Shown here: piece by piece, positions 29,694 through 42,700 of the stretch
Layout: each line of letters starts with the position of its first letter
Position numbering within the stretch: the first letter of the stretch is position 1
From: Serpula lacrymans var. lacrymans S7.9
Lineage: Eukaryota > Basidiomycota > Agaricomycetes > Boletales > Serpulaceae
Reading direction: 5' to 3'
Assembly (NCBI RefSeq): GCF_000218685.1
Contig: NW_006763297.1
Location: 496,001 to 560,000, forward strand
DNA length: 64,000 bases
Program-made: the position numbers and the translations under genes
The notes under the pieces: model-generated
What the model was told of the DNA's origin: nothing
What the model saw: only the letters and a program-made list of their open reading frames with translations
The model's database searches: none

Positions 29694-32600
29694 TCAACCT
29701 CCAACACCACCCAGATCCATATCCGATCCTTCCATATCCGTATCAACCCACCCATCATCACCCATACCCTCCTCCACACCCGCACGCGCACCAGTCTCTA
29801 CAACCCTTCGTCTCGTCAGGTCAACAGGCGACAGAGGCCTCCTCAGGTCCTCTGTTACGATACGCGGAGGCTTTGCCTTGCCCCTCACCATCTTCCCAGT
29901 ATCCAGTCCCAATTCGACTTTTTTCACTTGATGATGATGGTGGTGAGGGTGTGGTTGGTTCTCCGTACCGCCAGCGCCCAGAAAGACACCACCCATCCCC
30001 CCATCCTCACGTACATTCTCCCCAACATACCTCCCAACACCCTCAGCATTCTTCCCCTTATCCCTATCCATCTTTACCTCATGCAAATGCGCCGTCCTCG
30101 CCCACCGCTTCGCTGAGCGCGGTGCCACATGCCCAAGCCCACCAGACCCACCAGGTCCCCCAACAATCCCGAGCGACGACGCGCCGTGCGAGTTTGTGCG
30201 CGTAATGCGTGGACGAATGTGCGTGTGTGTGCCCCCTCCACCTCCGGTGGGTGTCCATGGACGATGGTGGTGTAGCCTTGTTGGGGTGTGGAGAGAGGAT
30301 GGCGTCCTGGAACGTTTCCTGCCTTTGGGCGTAGATCCCTTATCGACGAGTACGTCTCCCAACTTCGCCGTCGACATCGACGCTGTCGCCTCTTCACGCT
30401 TCACCCTTCCAGGCTCTGGACCTCGCTGGGTAGGAAAATCCAATCGGATGTCTTGTGATAGTGGTTAGCATGAACATATCACTATCACTTGTAGAGTATT
30501 TGTAAACATGATCCTCACCTTTTCCCCTCCCACCCGGCACGGGCGTTGGACTCCGACTTTTGAATCCACCCAAATTCAACGCAAACTTCCCCCTTCCCCA
30601 CTCCCTCACCGACCTGTTCAAGAGCGCAGGCCCATGGTCTAAGATGAAAGGCTCGCCGCGAGAGCCCCGGGTAAGACCCATGAAGATGAGGACGGCGAGA
30701 AGGAGGCAGAGTTGGGCGATGCCGAGGCGTTTTTCGAGTATGACCTAAGGATATATGTGAGGTTGAAGATATCATTTACGTATATGGGGAACGTACCTCG
30801 TCTGCGAGGTAGTTGACGCGGGACATGAGCTCCCCATGTTCAATCTCCAGTCTCCGCCTTTGCCTCTCCCATTCATGAACGGTGCGCTGATACATCTGAG
30901 CTTGCATTTTTCCCTACGAAAGAAAGCAGGAAAGCGCGTCAGTCTTAAGATGATCACGAATTTATTGGCCGCGCAAAAATGAATAAAAATAGCATAAAAA
31001 TAAAAAGTGATAAAAACGACGCGACTGTAAATGCGGACGCGAATGCAAAGGGGTCGCAATCCTCCCAAAAAGATATGAATACGAATACAACTAACTCACC
31101 AACCCCTCCAACCGCCCCACATCTTCCCCAAGTCTTCGCAACATCTCCCTCACCCCCGTAGTCTGCTCTTCGACATACAACGCGTAAAGAGTATGATTAG
31201 CTTCCAGAGCTGTGAGGCGGTTCATGATCGTCCTATAGATCGATTCTCCGCCGCCTGTCGTCATCGGCGGGGGTGAGATGGGGGGGAGAACATGTGAGGA
31301 CGGAGGGGGAGGGACGGAGGAAGAGATAGAGGTGTGGGGAGAGGAAGAGGTATTATCGTGGATCGCACCGCTCCCGGACGAAACGACTCTAACACCCGAT
31401 GACGACCCTCCTCCGTCAAGCGACTGAGTCGCCAGCGGCGGCGATATCTCCACGGATGTTATTGAAGAGGAAGACACAGAGGAGAGTATGACGGATGCGT
31501 GCGTTAGAGTGTTCGCGATCGAATCTGGCGAAGGGAGTGAAGATGATGATGATGGGCGGTGCTCTGCCGTCTCGTGGCCATGGCTTGCATGGACTTGTTG
31601 GATATCGGCATTTAACGAGGCGAGGACGGACGTCTCGGGGAGAGGAGGGACGTCCGCTGAATCTGTCGCGACGGGAGAGGCGGTCGAGGGTTTTCCGTGA
31701 CCCACGATGTTCGTCGTCGAACTGTTAATCTTCCGCGCGACGGAAGAGGTGGAAGAGTGTGAGTGCGAGTGCGAGTGTTGCTTTCCCCCGTCGTATGCGA
31801 TGCCGTCGTCAGAAGCGTGTGGGGCCGAAGGAGGTTCTGGCTTGACAGAATCACCCTGCGCGACCTCTCGCGATTCAAGAGTATCCATGAAGTTGTCTAG
31901 TTCTTCCCGCTCAACTTGCGTAGAGGGAGAGGGGTGGACTATGGTATGGATAGGCACACTAGTAACGGGCTCTGGGGTATCCATCGTAGGTTTTTCTGTC
32001 GGTACCGGCGCTTCGACTACTTCGACGGGCGTAGAGGCCAGAATAGATTCCTCAAGCTTGGCTCTGCTCTCCGCTTCCCACCTGTCCCATTTCCACTCCT
32101 CGAGGTGAGTGAGACCATACACCCGAAGGAGAGAAACAGGGCAGTAGTACTCGTTACTATAATGCGAGTGGAAATCAATGCGAATGTACCGATAGAAATC
32201 ACGTAGAGAAGTGGGTGGATGGAAGGACTGTGAACGTAGATGTCTCAGTAAATCTATGATCTTTTTGTCTCATAAAAGATGTATCGTAATATAAAACGAA
32301 CCTGAACGCCCCGGACGTTCTTCGCCTTATACGTCCCCGCCAATGTCCACCCATCGTCATTTGTGGTATACGTCTTTGCGACGCTAACACTAAAATCCTT
32401 GAACACCCCACTGAAAAACTCAAAATTCGCAAGCTGCACCGTATCAATCCGTATATCCTCACACAACTCTACCACCACAAACTGCTTCTCCTTCTTCCTC
32501 GCAGATGCCGCACACGGACTCAGCATATACCTGTCCTTCTTCGACGACAGGATCGAGGACGGAGACTTTGCGCTGCGGTGCGCGGTGTGCACGCGTGCTG

Positions 32601-33096
32601 AGCAGTCGAGGTTGGCATAGTTGAATCTGTCGGTGAGGGGCACGCGGAAGTGAGGTGGTAGGAGGTCGTCGGGGTGATATGATGCCTGACCATGCTCTGG
32701 CACCGTTGCACCCGACGAGGACGGTGAGGACGACGACGCTAAGACAGCGGCACCGTCGTCCGACGGCGCCTTCTCTCCTCGTCGTTGCGCGTCTGCACGA
32801 GCAGCACTGTGCGCAGACGAGTGCGCCGCCGACCGGTTCGCAGTGTCTGCCCGTGCCTGCGCCTGCTGCATCTGAAACTGCTTAGTCTTCCATTCCTCGA
32901 ACGAGAGCAGAACGTCGTCCTCGACTGGCTCCAATGTCTGCAGAGGCTTCAGACAGCACACTGGAGGCTCTGGTTGGCGGGGGGCAAGGATTGCAATGGC
33001 GTGGAATGGGTCATTGGGTGTCGTCGGTGCAGAGAATGCTGGCAGGGCTAGTAATAAAGCGATAAGTGTGCTTGGAAGGAGAGTAAAGGAGACCAT
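29694..33096 (-). CDS. SLP1: Slp1/SUCO-type SUN-like membrane protein
   Basis: Five exons: 33096-32302, 32227-31100, 30913-30797, 30744-30519, 30451-29694; about 1,007 aa. Residues 1-23 are a signal peptide (LLPSTLIALLLALPAFSA). The SUN-like domain spans about 155-310, with FNYANLDCSARV, SSILSSKKDRYMLSPC, FVVVELCEDIRIDTVQLANF, VRGVQ and, across intron 1, YYCPVSLLRVYGLTHLEEW. A Ser/Pro-rich linker follows, then a coiled segment (residues ~642-680) and one membrane span near 686-703 (LGIAQLCLLLAVLIFMGL), then a ~300-residue His/Gly-rich tail. In yeast Slp1 acts with Emp65 in the ER to protect soluble proteins from degradation. The domain order fits the family; the long C-terminal tail is unusual. 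Confidence 0.92.
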
Positions 33097-33455
33097 CGTG
33101 CTTTTGGTCGTAAAACGTAGCTTTAGCTGTCAGATAGCATAAAGCAAGAAATGAAAAGACATAGGCTATCAGGCTGCACCGTCCAGGCACAAAGATATCA
33201 GCTCGCCGTAAACAGTAGCCTTGCAGAGCATTACTAAACTTAGTATTTCTCAAGCACTTCAAACACCACTGTGACGTGGAATATGGCGATTGGTATATTA
33301 TTCACATCTTCTTACAATTATGCAGAAATATACGGGAACAGAACCTTGCACGGATGAAAGAAAATGGTAATACCCTAGCATTATCAGGTAGGTGACAGAG
33401 TTGCTAGATCATGTGAAGTACTCCTCAGTTCATCATCCTACCACTGGGTAACACT

Positions 33456-34476
33456 TCAGAAGCACTGCGAAACGAAGGTCGTTAAAAACAAAATGGGACG
33501 TCGGGACAAAATTTTACGTACGATGGCATTCGAAATTTCACCGGCCTTCGTGTGCATGATAAGGGCGACAATCAAACCTAGCAAAAAGTACAAGCTCAGA
33601 ATCATCCGCATGGCGCATAGAGTAGGCGCATACCGTAGAGACCAAGCACTTCGGCGAAAATGAGGATCAAAATCTATAAAGCGTTAGATGATGTACGGGT
33701 CACATTCTGTGTGGACGCACCATTCCAACGAAAAGTCGTGGCTGTTGCGCAGTTCCTCTCACACCAGCATCACCCACAATACCAATAGCAAAACCGGCAG
33801 CGAGACCTGCGAGACCGACGGAGAGACCAGCACCGAGATCAATGAAACCTTTGGCGAGGGGCATTGTGGATTCAACTGTAATAGTCAAATATTGAGTCTC
33901 AATAAGAGTAACAGGAACGAGCGCTTGCGGAATACTTACGCGAACTCGAAATGAGGACAGAGACGACGAGACCGTAGATCTACAAGAAGACACATAAGCA
34001 CAAAACGCCAACGAAATAAAACGGAGAGCGAGAGAAAGTCTGCGCTCTCAACTGAAAAACTCACAGCTATGATACCAGCCATGATAACAGGTACAACACA
34101 CCTCATCATCAAGTCAGGTCGTAGGACACCCATCGCTGAGATACCAACACCTGATTTAGCGGTACCATAACTTTACAGTTACAACAACGTCGTCAAAAAG
34201 GCGTATCGACGGTCGTAAAGTGAGTAAATGGCGAGCATATTATAGTATTTAAACACACCTCGCTCCTATGGCTGTAGAAAGACGAAGATATTTAGTGGTT
34301 CAACCTAAGTGGTGCTCAAAACTGAATCTGAACTCACAAGTAAAGACAATGGCACAGGTGCAACCCTGCGGAGCAACGCGTTTCTCTCAGTTTGCAAAAT
34401 AAAGCCGTCTGAAGAAACAAAAAAAACACACCATGGCACCAAAGAAGGGCGCGTATACAGGACAGAAATCAGACAT
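33456..34476 (-). CDS. VMA3: V-type H+-ATPase proteolipid subunit c
   Basis: Nine exons read in frame from ATG 34476: 34476-34432, 34365-34338, 34271-34259, 34170-34065, 33979-33940, 33875-33721, 33673-33634, 33577-33522, 33464-33456; 163 aa, the normal length. Starts [16 protein letters not shown], then [54 protein letters not shown], then [19 protein letters not shown] with the proton-carrying Glu of helix 4. Subunit c forms the rotating ring of the vacuolar proton pump. Exon 3 is only 13 nt and the last exon 9 nt; the final small exon is the least certain. It lies tail-to-head upstream of SLP1 and divergent from the gene at 34795. Confidence 0.95.
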
Positions 34477-34794
34477 TATTATTTCCTGGTTGTAATGGGG
34501 GTAAAGCAAAGGGAATGACTGAGGAGTAAAGAAAATCGACTGCGACGCTTGTCGGTGTTGTGCAAGCTCGAACTCGGGTCCCATCTGCACGGAATAATCC
34601 GGGCGGAGATGCAACGAGTGGCTGAGAGTCCCACGTGATGCTTCCCCATTTGGACCCGGTGCACGTGGCCCACACCGTGTCCAAATTGCTCGTGGTTCCC
34701 ATCGACGGCGAGCTCAGCCCAAGTCAAGCCCTTTTCTCTTCTTCACATTCCTTACGCCCGTGCTAGGGTCATTATTCAGGTAAATAGGTCTTAA
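34477..34794. promoter_or_regulatory. Shared divergent promoter region
   Basis: 318 bp between the start codons of VMA3-like (-) and the LEA2-like gene (+). No distinct TATA box was assigned. Confidence 0.5.
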
Positions 34795-36212
34795 ATGGAT
34801 TCTGATAGGAAATCAGCCGTGTCGTCGTTCTATGGAGGGAGAAGAAGCTCTGTCGATGCCCTCAACAACGACTACAGCTCTCCTCTGCCCCACTATGCGC
34901 CCCAGCCCGCCCAAAGCCGTCCCAGAGTGGACTCGTCTTCGTCTTTCTACGCAGACCGTCAGTCTAGATTCAACAATGACACCATCAATGGCAACTCTGC
35001 AGGATACAACCACATGTCCTTTCTCGATGCTGGCAGAATAGAGCCGGTCAAGGGTGGGCGTGATGAGGAAGAAGAGGCGAGGAGAAATGACGAGGCGTGG
35101 GACGTCTACGCTGATTTCAACAATGCTGGGCCTAGATACAGCACAGCGTTTGGACTGGGTCATACAGATGCGGGGTGAGGGCTTTGCACGACACCGCTAG
35201 ATACTTTGCTTAACGAGGTTAATACAGGTACCAACAATTACCCCCTCCCCCTTCCATCCCTCAAGCCAAAACAGACGATGCATCGAGCACGCGCACTCCC
35301 GTAGAACTCGTGACCGTCCCAGCCCTGGGGCCGGAATGGAACCTCTCCGAAATGAAGGACATGACACAGGCTGGAAAGCGGGAGAAAAAATATGATAAAC
35401 GCAGGGCCTTCTGGAAAGCATGGAACCGTGGTGATACCGGTCTCTGTGGAAAGTGGTTCACGAAGAAATTTCTTGTTTTCTTCGTCTTTGCTTGGGTAGT
35501 CATGTCAGTATCTTCATCTTATCATATCCACCGCACCCTGATCTCACCGCTTCTCACAGCATTGTCATACTTCTAGCCATCACTATCCCACGTGTACCTG
35601 GATTTTCATTCAACAGTACCACACCTCTGGATAGTGCCACTGGCTCCTTCAACGCCTCCATCCCATCCCAATTTTCCCGCTCGCCAGCCAATTTCTCTTT
35701 CCCCGCTCTTGCCGACCTCGAAGTAGACACAACAAGCAACATCCTTCCTCTTACCTTCAACAGCATCTCCGCCGAAATCTACGATACCACCTCGAACCTG
35801 CAAGTGGCGTCCGGAAACTTCGGACACACCACTCTTTCTGCGAAAACGTTTTCAAAGATCCAGATCCCGCTCAACTTTTCGTACGTCGCTACAAACACTT
35901 CTGATCCCACATGTAAGTGTGCTTCTAGTCTGTAGCCGAGAAATATTAATCTATCGAGCGGCTCAGGGAACAACTGGTACAACGCATGTAAAAATCCCGG
36001 GTTGTATCCCAGCGGCACTCGTCCAGGTGCGCTCTCACTTCTTCCCCTATTTCCCCCATTATGAGCCGCTAACGTGTCATATACCATCACTAGGTATCAG
36101 CTTCATCCTCGTACTAAAGATGTACATCGCTGGCCTTCCCTCAGCGCACGGAGCGTCCACTCAAGTAACAGACGCATCATGCCCAATCCAGCTCTCCATG
36201 AATAGCGCTTAA
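34795..36212 (+). CDS. LEA2-like single-pass membrane protein
   Basis: Five exons: 34795-35174, 35228-35503, 35560-35912, 35967-36026, 36094-36212; 395 aa, all joins in frame. Residues 1-200 are polar and disordered (Ser/Arg/Asp-rich) and end in a basic patch before one membrane span (FLVFFVFAWVV then IVILLAITIP, ~203-228). The outside part has NST, NAS, NFS and NTS glycosylation sites and the pattern of the LEA_2/WHy fold (ADLEVDTTSNILPLTFNSIS; ASGNFGHTTL; IQIPLNFSYVAT). Fungal proteins of this type are common in basidiomycetes and poorly studied; a cell-surface or plasma-membrane role is inferred. Confidence 0.85.
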
Positions 36213-37114
36213 GATTTCGTCCGTACTCAAGTTTGACACAATCCATCTACTGTCTGTCCGTTTCGGATCTACTACATACAGTCGGACTTTCTATTTCCAT
36301 TTTCCGCGGCGTTGTCATGCATATGTCGTCTGGCTTTTTTCCAAGCTTTTTTCTTCTTGTTTCGATCGTGGACGTTCTAGTTCTAATTTTACTTGTCGTA
36401 AAGTTACTCGCGTTTTGTGCATGCCGCTCGCTTCACCCGTATTTTCTGCACACTCGCACTCGGGTGATACCGACTTTTTATGAGACTATCTTACATTTAT
36501 TTTGCTTATACTCTGGGTGTACACATACAAACGTTCAATTGAACATTTCATGGCACAAGTTCATGTCCCCGGACAACTCGAATATGATACGAAAAACATA
36601 ATGGAGAACAAGTGGTAGGCTTTTTATTCGGTACAAGTACAAGTACTAGCTATTAGTGCTACTATTGTACATTGTACACGCATTACATATATCGCCTCGC
36701 CACTCTTATTACACATTAGTACAGGGTAAAGCTACGGGTTCATGAGGGTGATAGTGCAAGAAGATGAGGGAATACATGAGTACTACAATACTTGATGCGA
36801 TGCGAGATGAAAAAGAGATCCAAGAAATGATGATGGTGATGGTGATAGTGAATGAATGGGTGATGCATACACTCGCACGTAAGTATGCGCAACATGTATA
36901 ACATACATACCCTTTAACGTAATGTGAATGCCGGATTGGCATTCAGTTACCTAGATCGGTATAGCATTTCGTTGGAGCTAAGCTGCCAAGTAGGAGCATG
37001 GAAACACTAAAAGTGCTGGCGAATGCCGAGGATATAAAGGTAACAGGAAAGGGAAAAAATGCGAACAAGGCGATTTAATCGCGTGTTTTGGACGTGTGTG
37101 ATCTTGAGAGGGGG
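36213..37114. other. Convergent intergenic region, no gene seen
   Basis: Between the 3' ends of the LEA2-like gene and TM-family member M1. A 122-codon frame at 36233-36601 is hydrophobic but has no conserved feature. Confidence 0.6.
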
Positions 37115-37709
37115 TTAACAAATCTCCTCTTCTTCATGAACAGGTAAAATGAGCTCATTGTTGGTCGAAACGAGAGAGGTGATGGATAAATACGAACCTG
37201 TCTCTGTTGCCCCTGTTCTCGCACTCTCAATTCCTTGCAGTCTTCCTATATCCACCCTATGCACGCAACCGCCTAGCGTCGCTGTTTCTGGGTCCTTCAT
37301 TATGGAGTATCTCGGAGGATTGATGTAGGCTGGGGGTGGAGGTTGTATATAGGGCACGGTGGATGATAGACTATCTACCGACACTGCGGGCTCAAAGTAC
37401 AAAGTAGGCAGGGAGTCATTTCGCTGGCTCATCTGGGGCACACGCAGAGGTAAAAGGTAGCTCCTGTCCGAGCAACGCCGGAGGCAACCGGCAGCATGCA
37501 GGGTGACACCGAGGAAAATCACAACCGCCACTGGACAGTGCAAAAATTTTCGGTTAGCACGATGATCACACTGCAAATGTAGCCATTGGTAACGCACGAA
37601 AGACGGCTATGGTGATGAGCACGGTACCCCATCCGGGGAGAGCGTTCGCTGAGGGTGAAGTCCCACCGCTTGGAGACGAAGTGGGCGCGGAAGCCATAGT
37701 ACTCGACAT
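37115..37709 (-). CDS. Small single-pass membrane protein, family member M1
   Basis: Two exons (37709-37598, 37530-37115), 175 aa. Intron 37597-37531 has GTGCGT, CTAAC branch point and CAG, phase 1, and falls inside the membrane span. N-terminus is Ser/Thr/Pro-rich without a signal peptide (MSSTMASAPTSSPSGG); the span is WGTVLITIAVFLAVVIFLG; then Cys/Arg-rich CLRRCSDRS and a tail with PPPPAYINPPRYS and a C-terminal acidic HEEEEIC. Basic residues after the span suggest the tail is cytoplasmic. Shares its plan with M2-M5. Function unknown; PPxAY/PRYS motifs could bind WW-domain ubiquitin ligases (inference). Confidence 0.8.
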
Positions 37710-38054
37710 GGTACGCTTTTCTTTGCTGAACGTTTAGTGTGAGCCTCCGTGGAGAGTGGCCAGCGTGGTCGTAAAGAAAGAAGGTAAGGCGTGTGGGGAA
37801 GAGGGATGATGCTATAAGAGTGGGGGTTTAGTCAGACTTGTAGCGGAACCGGACATAGCTTAAGTACCTACGTGAACGTGATTAGCCGGATTTTCACGAT
37901 AAGTATAAGATAGTCCCAGAAGTAGAGGATAACACATAGCCTCGTTTTATCACATTTCGGCCCTTTCGTAAGTACACAGCTTGGCCTGAGAACGCCAACC
38001 GCTCCCTCAGCCATATAGCCTCGAACTGGAGTCTCGTGAGGTCCTGAAATAGCG

Positions 38055-38460
38055 CTAAGCCCAAGGCAAACGTCGATAGCCCCGTAATGAACGGTTATGG
38101 CGAAAACGTGGAATGGCCAGGCCTGCGGTAAGCGAGACAGGTGTCGTCGTCGCTCCTGTCGTGGAAGTGAATGACAAAAGCACGTATCCCTGATTATTGA
38201 GCAGCGTGTCAGGAGTGCTAGCGACCATCTTTACCTTGGATGACGACGCCCTGAAGACTGTGATGCGGCGTCTACAAGGCTCCACACTCATTGCCGCAGT
38301 CTGAATTTACTTGCACTTACTGAGCGCTCTCAGGAGAGGTGCCACTGGGAGTGGTTGCCACCACGAGGCGTGATCTCATCGCTATGTTTTTGATTCCGAG
38401 ATGAAATAAGTCCGCGTCGGTCCAGATATGTCTCCGCTGAAAAAAACATGACAATGTCGC
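38055..38460 (-). pseudogene. Degenerate relative of the small TM family
   Basis: On the - strand MRSRLVVATTPSGTSPES resembles the Ser/Pro N-terminus of M1, followed by a possible donor GTAAGT and a 78-codon frame (38055-38291) without a clear membrane span. A related segment recurs at about 42200-42800 (shared ATCGCTATGTTTTTG and CCACTGGCACCT). Reading frames do not join, so probably remnants. Confidence 0.35.
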
Positions 38461-39225
38461 GCAGTCCTCAGTTTAGATGCATGATATACAGGGTAAAATA
38501 CAGTGATAATAATAATATAACCACGACGGTCGACCTGCTTTCTATGTATGTGCAATGTTGTATACTCAATTCAAAACTCAATTTACGAATTTTACTGTCA
38601 TTTTCCGTCAAAAATCAGCTGGTACATTTTCTCATGGGGTAAAGTAACGACTTGAAAAATCTCAGTTATGTAGATAAGGATAGTTGGGAGTATATATCAT
38701 TCTGTTCATATATGAGGACATAAACGGCCGAAGAAGAAGAGAAGCTAAAAGTCTATAGGTAATGAACCTGGGGCGTGCCAGCCATGAAGGCTATGTCTGA
38801 AAAAAAAAAAAAAATGAATGATGGACCGAGAGGGCATAAGAAATATTAATGTAAAGGGGGAGCGGGATTCGGTAGGGTTAAAGGGCCAAGAGGCGCCCAG
38901 TGCCAGACTTTGGAGACGTTGCTGTGCTCTGTTCCGAGGGGAATCTCATTCAATCAGAACGTGCCTCAATAACGAGTCTTCAGAACACACTACTGCAAAA
39001 ATGGAACCTTTCCATGAGGCTGTGATCTACAGCGTACAACACGAGTTCTGCGAAAGAAGGGCTGTCGCTAATAAAATACTTGTTCTTCCACTACGATAAA
39101 GATCAAATCCAGTGCCTAGAATAAAACGCGTTAATAGCGCAAAGCTCTGACGGTATTCACGTACCTGTAAGGGACATTAACAGCGCGCCATTTAAAATGA
39201 AGAAATCAAGTCTAGCACCGAGCAT

Positions 39226-39732
39226 TTACGTTCGGCTGGTTGTCACCCCACGCTGAGCGTCTTCGAGGAAGACGGAAGGGCGTGGATCGGCCATGGCATA
39301 TGGAGGGGGACTGGGTTCGAACGTTGGCCTTAGGGTCACAGGGAGCGTGTCAACCCAGGTACCACGTCTCTGGCGCCTGCGCCTGCGCCTCGTAACAGAT
39401 TGAGCTGCAGGCGGCCGGAGAGACGCCAGATCACGGAACGGTCCTGGAACATCATGTCATCGCTGAGCAGACCATAGTTCCACCATGTGCAAGGGACGTA
39501 CTGAATACACGGAGAATCCAGGTGAGCCCCATCCCTGTCTGTTGTACGCGGTGCAGGAAAAATATCATAGACAAGAAACAGACTAAGGAGGAGGAGGGAT
39601 ATATTAGACTGTGGAATGTGCGGCTGGATCGGGTCGCGTACCTAGGCCAAGTATAATGCCTACAATTGTGTTCCACTGAATTTTACTTGTGAGCTGAGTG
39701 ACTGGAGAGGAGACGACCGAGGTGGACGCCAT
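39226..39732 (-). CDS. Small single-pass membrane protein, family member M2
   Basis: Three exons (39732-39642, 39582-39502, 39443-39226), 129 aa, both introns phase 1. N-terminus MASTSVVSSPVTQLTSKIQ; span WNTIVGIILGLVCFLSMIFF; then HRVQQTGMGLTWILR, a run of arginines (TRRRRRRQRR) and a tail with FEPSPPPYAMADPRPS. If intron 2 is kept, the frame ends after 43 more codons, so splicing matters. Intron 1 sits at the same place as in M1, M3, M4 and M5. No known domain. The Arg run and PPPY motif point to a cytoplasmic tail. Confidence 0.75.
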
Positions 39733-42700
39733 GGGCTCGTGCGTTGTATGCTGCGGTAAAGATAAGAGTATGTGCATGAGTACTACGATGGGTGTAAGAC
39801 ACAGAAAAACAAAAGAGTGTGGGCTTTATATTTCACCGACCGGAGTAGATCCAAGTAAACCCAAATCAATCCAACTGTAGATCTAAACAATCAAATTCCC
39901 ACTAACTGACCCTTCACCCCCTCAAGTCGGTGGCACTGCTCATTACGCCTTTGACGGCAGATTGTATCAGTCAGGGTTCTTGATCCTTCTTTGCAAACAG
40001 CATATGGTTTCCGCCATGCTTCATCGGGAAAAGGCAGAGAAGAAAGAAATGGGTGGGAAGGGGAGGGAGTTGATTGAGGCATAACCGGCCCTAAAGCGCA
40101 CACAACAGCGGAAATATGATAAGGAAGCTAGTTACTAATCAATCTGGTCTTGTAAGGTGAAGAGACGCCTTCATGGCTTCCCATGGGCCATTCGTCCTTG
40201 CTCCATTAAACAATGAGGCCGTATAGCAGTCATACGCATGTGGCATTCTGCGTTAAACCAGACGTTCTGCGCAGCAAAAAGAAAGGACGGAAAGCGCGGC
40301 CTTCGAGAACAGTTTTCTCCTCAAAGACAAGGGAATCACCGAGTCCACCAGGCAAGAGGACGGCGTCTCTGTTGCTACGATAGCGTCTACCAACGAAGGC
40401 GCATTAAAGTGGCTCTATGCTGAATTCACAGTCGTTTACCACACTCACCACAACGATTCACTGAGGCAACCTCCTCGGATGAACCAGTTAATTCCAAAAT
40501 ATCAATCCATTTCAAGGCACCGAATCAGATTTCACAAAGTGTGTAAAGATTCTATCTGCTGATCCCGGAGCTTGGCACTGGAGATTGAGGGTAGCACCGA
40601 GGGGAACGGGTTTGTTGTGAGCCTCTGAAGCTCCTCTTCATTGGTTACAGCGTTGTTCAGGCAAACTATTGCGGCCAGTGTTCTTCTTTTGGTCAGTACA
40701 GTAAGTGCCAGAGGTTGGGCCCGAACGACAGAACCTATTTGAGTTTGAGGATGCTGGAGATCATATTCTGTTAGAAAAGCACCCGTCTTAGGGACTTAGA
40801 CGTACGAGGACAGCTTAGGACAGCCCACTTCACAGGATGGATTTTGCTGTATCACCTTGACCGGCGACCCTTTGAGCATTGCCGTGTGACGCTTCTGGCA
40901 AGCACTGAATTAACGGAATTTGGTGCAAGACCTTACGAGGAATCACGGGACATTAACTTGATGCACGGACAACTCTGTACGTTACTGTATGGGGTCAATC
41001 CACAGGAAGCTGAAAGGTTCGTATGGCTCTCCACGCTATTAACTGTGCAAAATGAAGAGTGACCATGCCTGTGCGAAGTAATCAGAGATTCTGTCAGTAA
41101 GTGTAACCATCTGATTTCATTTAGAGTTACGTAATCTGAAGGACTTACGACGTGAGCGTAATTCGTGCGCATGTGGGCGCAATGCGTAGCCCTTGGGCAT
41201 TTCTGGGCGTCTGTTCGGCGTTGAGGTCGGGAAGAACAACAGCGCCTACCCTGGGAACTGGTATTCATTCCGAAATTGAGCTGTCAGGATTGGTTGGTAG
41301 GAGCCGAGAGAAGTGCAGAACACTAGTAATGTGGGAACAGTAAAGAGAACATATCCGATTCAAACATACACATCTAACCCGGACAATTTCGTTTGCTGTT
41401 GAAGAAGTGTGTTGTAGCTGATGGGAAATGGCAGTGTCGTCAATGTAATGAAAACAGATGCATGGCGTAGACCCGTAAAGATGCAAGCTGAGGCGTCTGC
41501 AGGAATCCAGCTGACTCTGAGAAATAATTTCGGAGATCGCTCTTTACTCGAGACAGATGCAGGGAGTATCGTTCGTGGATCCAGAGATCTGGCTCATAGG
41601 GAAGAGATTAGCTATAGCAACTTGATCAGTAGATGCAACAAGTAACAAAAACTACGACAAGTACTCACACTAGCGTCACAGGGAAGTACGCAGTATGATG
41701 CCACAATAAGGATGACAAGATGTGAATCAATCCAAACAAGCTGTATGAGGTTGGTTATGTGAGTAGATAGGCATGAGGTCGAAGATATCTAAGGTACCGC
41801 TAGGGGTACAGCCAACGAGGACTCTTCCTCTTGAGCTACAGTAGTGTCCTTCGGGTTCCAAAAAGTCAAGCCTCGTACTGGAGTATTCCATGATTCTAGG
41901 AGGATTGCGTGACAAAAGTGAGGCAATGAAGGTTGCCAAAAAGTGCTTGTATATCCTGTCATGTTCGCCTGCTGATTGGATGGAAAACATTGAAAGCCAG
42001 TAGGATATCAGAAGCTATCGATGAAAGGTTAGGCGAAAGTTAGTGCTCATGGTGGGAAAACAGTACTTTTCAAGTTGGTTGCCTGACGAGGCAGTACGAC
42101 AGATTGAGAATACCCAGCGTTTGTGCCGTACGTCTACCGGAGAAGTTGCTATCAGTCTCCCTTGTAAATGTGGTTCGAGAAAGGCCAGATGATAGCATAC
42201 TTATGCAAAGATACGCCCTTCGAAAAGGAACTACCATCATGGCCATGTAACAAAAGAAAGGCTAGAACTGCAGTGAATGCGACAGGCATCGTCGCCGCTA
42301 CTGTCGCAGATATGCACATAAAAGAACAAGCGTGTTTATAACAGTAGCGTGCCTGTCAACTGTCATATCAGTAATTTGGTCTGACTGGGGAGACTAGTCA
42401 AAGTTGATGTTGATGAATGAGTATGCAATATCGGCAAATTCCACGCTCACTCCATAGCATGCTTACATCCTTACACTCATGATCAGAAGTACACGTTATG
42501 TTCATGTTCGATCCCGAAATGAACACTTTGCATGTCGGATCAGAAATCCTTCCATAGAACGCAGAGGTAGTGGTCAAAACCAGGAAAACACGTTGCCCAC
42601 CGCTTTTTCAAACACGAGTTTCGCGAGGAATTTGGCTTGGATAACAGGTGGCCCAACTTGAAGGTGACAGCCCATAACCAACGGCGAAGAACAAAAGCAC

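Noticed and set aside
15000..30000. Search for farnesylated pheromone genes (C-a-a-X then stop) by eye on both strands
   Set aside because: No short frame with a convincing N-terminus, ER/Asn-Arg-type processing site and CaaX end was found. Such genes are easy to miss by eye, so this is not proof of absence.
29513..30205. 230-codon + strand frame rich in His, Pro and Ser
   Set aside because: Antisense shadow of the low-complexity last exon of the SLP1-like gene.
31707..32108. 133-codon + frame rich in Cys and Glu
   Set aside because: Antisense to exon 2 of the SLP1-like gene, whose splice joins and SUN-like domain are clear.
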